From Maribacter algicola (GTDB lineage: Bacteria > Bacteroidota > Bacteroidia > Flavobacteriales > Flavobacteriaceae): a DNA stretch of 51,915 bases. Every line of letters starts with the position of its first letter. Position 1 is the stretch's first letter. The notes beneath the pieces were generated by a model, which saw only the letters and a list, made by a program, of their open reading frames with translations, did not search any database and was not told the DNA's origin. Shown here in pieces: positions 47,002 to 51,915 of this stretch. A program made the position numbers and the translations under genes. The stretch spans positions 1-51,915 of the forward strand of contig NZ_QUSX01000005.1 of NCBI RefSeq assembly GCF_003933245.1. Reading direction: 5' to 3'.

Positions 47002-47388
47002 TTATGATTTATATGCTTTTAAATTGTACAGACCCCAAACCATAAAAAGCAGTTCCAAGACCATGGGAATGAAAAAAGCCAAGGAAAAGCCATCAATACA
47101 CAGGCCTAATAATCTTCCAAAAGCGATTCCCCCCATAAAAAATACATTATTTAGCGTTGCGGGTTTCCACAAAGATGGCCGGAAGGCTCCCAACAGCCAA
47201 TAGATGCCCAGTCCAAGATAAATCCCCAAAATAGCCCTGAAGATATTCCTCATGGCCAAAGCTTCAACCTCAAAACCCAATGCCAGAGGCATAACATACG
47301 ACGGGTGCAGACCGTACGCGAAACCTGCCATGATGACGATTGTTCCGGATATCAACAATTGTAGGTTCCTAGGAAATTTTCCTTTCAT
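47002..47388 (-). CDS. DUF4345 family small membrane protein
   Basis: A 128-residue protein with four predicted membrane helices. The segment EALAMRNIFRAILGIYLGLGIYWLLG and the following FGRLLGLCIDG are the family's signature. Function unknown. It overlaps the 3' end of the transporter gene upstream by 20 bp, so it is part of the same operon. Confidence 0.82.
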   Translation of the reverse strand: MKGKFPRNLQLLISGTIVIMAGFAYGLHPSYVMPLALGFEVEALAMRNIFRAILGIYLGLGIYWLLGAFRPSLWKPATLNNVFFMGGIAFGRLLGLCIDGFSLAFFIPMVLELLFMVWGLYNLKAYKS

Positions 47389-48643
47389 CCCTCTTATATA
47401 ATTTATAGTACCTGTAGGCCGCCAGAGCCCCTATAAAAGAAAACCCGGCAATCATATAAAACACATGTTGATGCCCTTTCAACCCGGGACTCCAATCCAA
47501 CAATACTCCCATAACAGCTCCGGCAAAAATATCAGGGGTATAACCAATGACCGATATAAGTCCCACCGCTGTCCCCGTCAATACCAAGGGTATCCTACCA
47601 CTTTCCATAACAGCAAAATAAAGGGCCCGGGCCGCATAAATCCCGGAGGTGACGATTAAAATGGAAAAAAGAAACAAGAAGACCGTTGTATCCACCACAA
47701 ACCCCAAGGCGAATAGCATGGCACCGAAAAAGGACACAACAAAACTCACAAATAGCCAATAACTTGGTAGGGAACGGTCTGCGATTATTCCGATGCAGAC
47801 CCCTACCACGGGTCTCACATAAAACAAAAAGGCTCCGGTTTTGGCTGCATCCACTTCATCGTACAACATGATCTTACTGGCATACAAGGAAAAGATATCC
47901 GTAAGTTTATAGCCAACATAGGCACAGAGTATGATGACCATCAATAACAAAACCGATGGTAGTTTAAGCACCTGACCAATTTGTGTCATTGATATTTTCT
48001 CCAGAACGATTTCCTTTTCCAAGCTCTTTGGCAATTTCATAAAAAACCAGACCATAAAACCCACTAATGCAACTATAGCGGACGAAACCAAGATTACCTT
48101 TCGGAACGCGAACCGACTTTCGCCAAGATCGGCAACCTCCAAATTATCGGCCATAAACCAAGAAAAAACTACCACTCCCAAAGTGCCAAAGAAAGCTCCT
48201 ACAAGTCCTCTTCCCCCGTCCAAAAAGCCATAGGCCTTGCCTTGGGAATTACTTCCGCCCCAAACCCTCGTGGCCTTTATCATGGGAGACCAGAAAAGGA
48301 AAATAGTAGTAAAGCCCCAATACCCATATAGTATCTGTAAATAATGAAATTCAGGAAAGGTGGCAAAGTAAAACCCCCCAATGGCCGTCGTCCAAAGACC
48401 CATGGCAATTAATTTTTGTGGCGGGTATTTATCCGCCAAGGGCCCGCCAAAAAAATAGGAGACCAAGGCAACCACCCCATAGACCGAAAAGCAGAGACCC
48501 AATTCCGTATTGTTTAGTTCGAACACCTTTAATATCGTAGGTCGGAAAACCCGCTGTAGGACAAAGGGCAAAATAAAGACGCTTTCTCCGGCTAAAATAA
48601 GTAAGGCCAAGTAATACCAAGGTGCTCTTTTTTCGGTATCCAT
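47369..48643 (-). CDS. Major-facilitator-superfamily transporter
   Basis: A 424-residue inner-membrane protein with about twelve helices. The loop between helices 2 and 3 reads GGPLADKYPPQKLIA, the MFS signature. The loop GKAYGFLDGGRGLVGAFFGTLGV resembles the organophosphate:phosphate antiporter/nitrate-type MFS proteins. Substrate unknown. The longest frame begins at 48667, but the ATG at 48643 (MDTEKRAPWYY) shares one base with the upstream stop codon (TAATG) and is preferred. Confidence 0.9.
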   Translation of the reverse strand: MDTEKRAPWYYLALLILAGESVFILPFVLQRVFRPTILKVFELNNTELGLCFSVYGVVALVSYFFGGPLADKYPPQKLIAMGLWTTAIGGFYFATFPEFHYLQILYGYWGFTTIFLFWSPMIKATRVWGGSNSQGKAYGFLDGGRGLVGAFFGTLGVVVFSWFMADNLEVADLGESRFAFRKVILVSSAIVALVGFMVWFFMKLPKSLEKEIVLEKISMTQIGQVLKLPSVLLLMVIILCAYVGYKLTDIFSLYASKIMLYDEVDAAKTGAFLFYVRPVVGVCIGIIADRSLPSYWLFVSFVVSFFGAMLFALGFVVDTTVFLFLFSILIVTSGIYAARALYFAVMESGRIPLVLTGTAVGLISVIGYTPDIFAGAVMGVLLDWSPGLKGHQHVFYMIAGFSFIGALAAYRYYKLYKRDERKIS

Positions 48644-49125
48644 TACTTTTCTTGAATTGGAATCCAAATTTCCTCTTCGGAATTAGGGTCGTTATTTTTA
48701 TAATTTTTCCCCAACACTTCAAAGTGCGGTCTATGGTCCAGCCAATATGTAGAAGTTGGCAACCACTGGTTAAAGATGTATTGGAATATGCCAGGATCAT
48801 TGCTTGACCCTTTGTATTCAAAAACCGCATATTTTCCTGCGGGCAAATCAAAAGAATGCATTCCCTGGGGGATATTAGATACTTCCGAGACTTCCACGGC
48901 AGCCCATTTTTCAAATGGCATGTTTGGATCAAATTGCCTAAAAAAGTCTATCGGATAGTTTTGCAGGGAGATAAAATCGGATGAAACCCTATGGGAAATC
49001 GTGGGAACACCAGCCCTAAATCCTTCCCAAAGTTCTCTAGTCTTATTGTTGGAAATACTCATGGAGCGGGACACACCAATTAATTTTCTCGCATTTATTT
49101 CTTCAATTCTTGGTGTGATCTTCAA
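48643..49125 (-). CDS. GyrI-like small-molecule-binding protein
   Basis: A 160-residue stand-alone GyrI/AraC-effector-binding domain. It shows the two-fold SHS2 repeat: IEEINARKLIGVSRSMSIS, then FEKWAAVEVSEVSNIPQGMHSFDLPAGKYAVFEYKG, and the end YWLDHRPHFEVLG with acidic residues. There is no DNA-binding domain, so it may bind or hydrolyse a small ligand rather than regulate genes. The start is a TTG at 49125, 16 bp after dinB. Confidence 0.85.
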   Translation of the reverse strand: MKITPRIEEINARKLIGVSRSMSISNNKTRELWEGFRAGVPTISHRVSSDFISLQNYPIDFFRQFDPNMPFEKWAAVEVSEVSNIPQGMHSFDLPAGKYAVFEYKGSSNDPGIFQYIFNQWLPTSTYWLDHRPHFEVLGKNYKNNDPNSEEEIWIPIQEK

Positions 49126-49141
49126 AATTTTTGAATTGGAT

Positions 49142-49678
49142 TTAGTTTATCTTACCCCTTTGGGATTTTAATACACTGGCGGTTACGAGCAATTGCCCCA
49201 CATGACGCTGGCTATGCTCCGCCGCATGAAAAAGGAGCCCCAAAACCGTTGAGGGAAGTTTCTTTCTTCCCACCGATCTCGGCTCCATAAGAATATCTTC
49301 AGAAAGGCCCTTAAAATAAGCCAACGCCACTTCCACCTGATCTTTAAATCCTGACTTCAAACCCGTTAGTGTCAATTCTTCCTTGGGCACACCTTCGCTT
49401 TTTAGATACTCGAATTGGGCGTCCGTTAGCGGCTCACCTTTCGCATACGTCATCATTCTATCCAATACGCCCGTCATGTGTTGTATATGAAAACCTACGG
49501 ACGCCCTACCCTCCAATTGATTCCAAAGCAAATCTTGGGGAAAATCCCACAAATAATCATGGATCTCCTTATAGGATTGTAGCAAGGCATGGGCCGCAGG
49601 TTGCAAAAATGAGGGTATTCCATCCACAGGTCCTCGCAACCAAAACTCGATAGCATCGCTTTTATCTGTTTTCCCCAT
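49142..49678 (-). CDS. DinB family protein
   Basis: A 178-residue four-helix-bundle protein of the DinB/YfiT superfamily. Likely metal-binding histidines are in GFHIQHMTGVLDRM and LLFHAAEHSQRHVGQL, the HxxxH-like positions of the family. Members include thiol-dependent transferases, and the natural substrate here is unknown. It begins 2 bp after pssA and is followed closely by the GyrI-like gene. Confidence 0.88.
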   Translation of the reverse strand: MGKTDKSDAIEFWLRGPVDGIPSFLQPAAHALLQSYKEIHDYLWDFPQDLLWNQLEGRASVGFHIQHMTGVLDRMMTYAKGEPLTDAQFEYLKSEGVPKEELTLTGLKSGFKDQVEVALAYFKGLSEDILMEPRSVGRKKLPSTVLGLLFHAAEHSQRHVGQLLVTASVLKSQRGKIN

Positions 49679-49680
49679 TA

Positions 49681-50424
49681 TTACCCATAGAATTTTTCCT
49701 GCACCAAGGAGCTAAGAATATAAAACAGGATGATGAATGGAATGGCCAGAAATTTCATGGTGATGATCATGACCAAGCTTATAATCAAGAAAATATAACG
49801 CAAGGCATTGTCCTTAAAACTCCAATTTTTAAACTTAAGCGCAAACAATGTGATGTTACAATTGAGCAAATAGGCACTTAAGAGGGTAAGCAGGACCAAA
49901 AACCAAGGGTTCAAAATAATGGAGTTGACAGTGTCACTCCCATTGTAAAATAGAATAAGGGGCAAGGAAATGATGAGTAATGCGTTGGCCGGTGTTGGCA
50001 GGCCTATGAAGGATGATACCTGGTTTTCATCCAAATTGAAATTGGCCAACCGATAGGCGGACGCCATGGTAATGACAAATCCGAAAAAGGGTAAAAAGGA
50101 AATCACATCAACCCCTGATTCTCCAAAAAATGGCGCTCCGTTCATATTCCATCCACCACTCTGCGACATTGCCAACAACTGAAACATGAAGACACCGGGC
50201 ACCAGTCCACTGGTAATTACATCGGCCAAGGAATCCAATTGAAGTCCCAAGTCACTTTTTACATTCAACAACCGGGCGGCAAGGCCATCAAAAAAATCAA
50301 AGAAAATGCCCAATGCCACAAATAGGGCTGCCATTTCCAACCTGTTCAAAACGGCAAAAACTGTGGCCACACAGCCACAAAAGACATTCAATAGTGTAAT
50401 AAAATTGGGAAGGTGTTTTTGCAT
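49681..50424 (-). CDS. pssA: CDP-diacylglycerol--serine O-phosphatidyltransferase
   Basis: Makes phosphatidylserine, precursor of phosphatidylethanolamine. The 247 residues have seven or eight membrane helices and the CDP-alcohol phosphotransferase motif DFFDGLAARLLNVKSDLGLQLDSLAD, with all four conserved Asp. LPNFITLLNVFCGCVA at the N-terminus is typical of PssA. First gene of the minus-strand operon that runs to the DUF4345 gene, and perhaps on to the DUF4198 gene 44 bp further on. Confidence 0.92.
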   Translation of the reverse strand: MQKHLPNFITLLNVFCGCVATVFAVLNRLEMAALFVALGIFFDFFDGLAARLLNVKSDLGLQLDSLADVITSGLVPGVFMFQLLAMSQSGGWNMNGAPFFGESGVDVISFLPFFGFVITMASAYRLANFNLDENQVSSFIGLPTPANALLIISLPLILFYNGSDTVNSIILNPWFLVLLTLLSAYLLNCNITLFALKFKNWSFKDNALRYIFLIISLVMIITMKFLAIPFIILFYILSSLVQEKFYG

Positions 50425-50455
50425 GAATGAAAGGTATCAATATTTAGTTCACTAC

Positions 50456-50467
50456 CTCGATTTCGAG
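50456..50467. promoter_or_regulatory. Short palindrome between divergent pssA and the DUF4105 gene
   Basis: CTCGA-TT-TCGAG, a 5-bp inverted repeat 32 bp before pssA. The divergent gap also has a weak -7 box (TACCTTTC, 50429-50436, minus strand) for pssA. Confidence 0.3.
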
Positions 50468-50528
50468 TAAAAATAAGATAAATTGGTTATTATTCGCATC
50501 TTTGTGAAAGCATCTACTCTTTTCAACT

Positions 50529-51701
50529 ATGTTTCAAAGAAGCGTACCAATATTTCTGGTTTTGTTTTTTGGCTTTGTAGGATTCTCCCAAAAAAACCAG
50601 CTTTCACCGGTATCCAAAATCAGTTTGTTGACCGTGGGAACAGGGGAAGAGCTTGCCGCCAAATTTGGCCATAGCGCCATCCGATTTCAGGATCCTACTT
50701 TGGGAATCGATGAAGTCTACGGCTATGGAACCTATGATTTTGAGGACCCAAACTTTTATTTGAACTTCACACGGGGAAAATTGGCCTACACTATTTCTAG
50801 AATGCCGTTCAACTACTTTCAGCGAAGCTATGAAATTGAAAAACGTTGGGTACGGGAACAGGAACTGGATTTGAACCTAGATCAAAGAACGGCCATTGTA
50901 GTCTTTCTGGAAAACAATCTCCTACCGGAAAACAGAAAGTACCAGTATGATTTTTTATTCGATAACTGTGCGACCAGAATACCGTTGGTCTTTGAGAAAA
51001 CACTGGGCCCTTCCTTGAAGTTCGACTACTCCCAACAAAAGGAGTCGTACACCTTTAGGGAATTGATTCACCAGAATTTAGAGCTCAACTCTTGGTCGAA
51101 TTTTGGCATCGACTTGGCACTTGGTGCGGTCATAGACAGAAATGCCAACCCTTCTGAACTTATGTTTTTACCGCTGTATGTGTATGAGCAAATGAAACAC
51201 ACTACGTTGGATGGACAAGCCCTAGTGAAAAAAGAGTCGGTTTTGGTGGATGTCCCGCCACAGTCCTATTCCACCCCATTTTTAATATCTCCCATTTTCT
51301 GGCTCTCTATGCTGTTATTGCTTGTTGGCTATGTAACTTTTAAAGACTATCGAAATAAAAAAAGAACCAAGTGGCTCGATTTACTTTTATTTTTAAGTAC
51401 CGGTTTGGCCGGTACTCTTATCGTATTCCTTTGGTTTTTTACGGATCATGATGCCACCAAAACAAATTTTAATCTGTTATGGGCATTTGCACCGAACCTT
51501 TTCGTGGCCTTTCTTTTGATTAAAAACTCGGCACCCAACTGGATTCGGCCCTATATCCATTTATTGTTGGGATTACTGCTCCTTACTGTTATAATGTGGC
51601 TGATAAAATTTCAGGTTTTTTCAATACTCGTAATATTTATTCTGCTGAGTTTGGCGCTTAGATATCTATTTTTGCTATATCATTTGAAGAAAACGAAATA
51701 A
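50529..51701 (+). CDS. DUF4105 (Lnb N-terminal-type) membrane protein
   Basis: A 390-residue protein. A signal peptide (to GFSQ) leads a periplasmic domain of about 230 residues, then five or six membrane helices. The periplasmic domain shows a conserved His in KFGHSAIRF and a Cys in FDNCATRIP, the Cys-His arrangement of the Lnb/DUF4105 family. In Firmicutes Lnb transfers an acyl chain within lipoproteins. Whether this Bacteroidota form works on lipoproteins is not shown. The longer upstream region offers no other start. Confidence 0.82.
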   Translation: MFQRSVPIFLVLFFGFVGFSQKNQLSPVSKISLLTVGTGEELAAKFGHSAIRFQDPTLGIDEVYGYGTYDFEDPNFYLNFTRGKLAYTISRMPFNYFQRSYEIEKRWVREQELDLNLDQRTAIVVFLENNLLPENRKYQYDFLFDNCATRIPLVFEKTLGPSLKFDYSQQKESYTFRELIHQNLELNSWSNFGIDLALGAVIDRNANPSELMFLPLYVYEQMKHTTLDGQALVKKESVLVDVPPQSYSTPFLISPIFWLSMLLLLVGYVTFKDYRNKKRTKWLDLLLFLSTGLAGTLIVFLWFFTDHDATKTNFNLLWAFAPNLFVAFLLIKNSAPNWIRPYIHLLLGLLLLTVIMWLIKFQVFSILVIFILLSLALRYLFLLYHLKKTK

Positions 51702-51745
51702 TTCCTGCCCCTAACTACTAACCCCTAACTCATAGATATTATAGA

Positions 51746-51915
51746 ATGAACCTACTTACCGTTGAAAATATTTCTAAATCCTATGGGGAGCTGGTGCTCT
51801 TCCAAGATTTGTCCTTTGGTATCAACAAAGACCAAAAAATAGCACTTATCGCCAAAAACGGTACGGGTAAAACATCGATATTGAATATTCTATCCGGAGG
51901 TGATCAGCCAGATTC
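51746..51915 (+). CDS. ABC-F family ATPase, N-terminal part (cut by window end)
   Basis: Only the first 56 codons are inside. MNLLTVENISKSYGELVLFQDLSFGI and the Walker A AKNGTGKTSILNILSGG match the Uup/ABC-F group, soluble tandem ATPases that act on the ribosome. The first residue of the P-loop is Ala instead of Gly, as I recall for other flavobacterial members. It follows the DUF4105 gene after 44 bp of CCCTAACT-type repeats. Confidence 0.85.
   Translation, partial: MNLLTVENISKSYGELVLFQDLSFGINKDQKIALIAKNGTGKTSILNILSGGDQPD

Noticed and set aside
48429..48932. 167-residue minus-strand frame
   Set aside because: It lies across two real genes (GyrI-like and MFS) in another frame and matches no family.

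Overview
The window looks like a chromosomal segment from a marine member of the Flavobacteriaceae (Bacteroidota). The signs are AT-rich DNA, frequent promoters of the Bacteroidota form TTG-N19-TAnnTTTG, few Shine-Dalgarno sites, and flavobacterial versions of most proteins. Most of it is ordinary core genome in short operons. No intact phage, insertion sequence or CRISPR array is visible. The genus cannot be fixed from the sequence alone.

Layout. 1-490: two tandem promoters fire off the left edge on the minus strand, diverging from the thrS promoter. 493-3920: thrS-infC-rpmI-rplT, with an apparent AUA start codon for infC, and an attenuator, a long hairpin and an H-type pseudoknot before rpmI. 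3970-9560: yjbQ, a HAD phosphatase, a conserved exported protein of unknown role, dnaB and accA. 9620-12800: tgt, an LptF/LptG permease and an EamA transporter in one overlapping minus-strand operon. 13039-16480: a porin-like barrel, an FKBP lipoprotein, an S4 protein, a phosphoribosyltransferase and aroK. 16593-19030: tRNA-Lys, with a duplicated 3' end 140 bp downstream, then a family 2 glycosidase and tRNA-Leu.

19119-25617 is the most distinctive accessory region. A MerR-type regulator carrying the B12 and light-sensing residues of CarH is followed by crtI, crtB, crtZ, a second CrtI-type desaturase (crtD-like) and cruF, packed with gaps under 10 bp or overlaps. A crtA-like gene converges on the end. 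Together they fit light-controlled production of a monocyclic xanthophyll such as saproxanthin or myxol, but no lycopene cyclase is present in the window.

25704-34362: a thioredoxin-fold protein without its catalytic cysteines, aconitase, MoxR, two SurA/PpiC-type folding factors, a small conserved protein, a class A beta-lactamase-fold lipoprotein and an RluF-type pseudouridine synthase. 34473-37530: a carboxypeptidase-regulatory-domain protein, a fasciclin protein and a decayed LD-carboxypeptidase. 37540-45292: recQ, then kdsD-tatC-AhpD-like-lptB and a large MG2/plug secreted protein. 45445-50424: an ArsC-like reductase behind an ArsR-type palindrome, DUF4198, DUF4345, a major-facilitator transporter, a GyrI-like protein, DinB and PssA. 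50529-end: an Lnb/DUF4105 membrane protein and the start of an ABC-F ATPase.

Several starts given here are downstream of the longest open frame, because a TAnnTTTG promoter box overlaps the upstream start codon or because the longer start is a poor TTG. No searches were run. Family names come from recognised motifs and remembered relatives, and each entry says how firm the call is.
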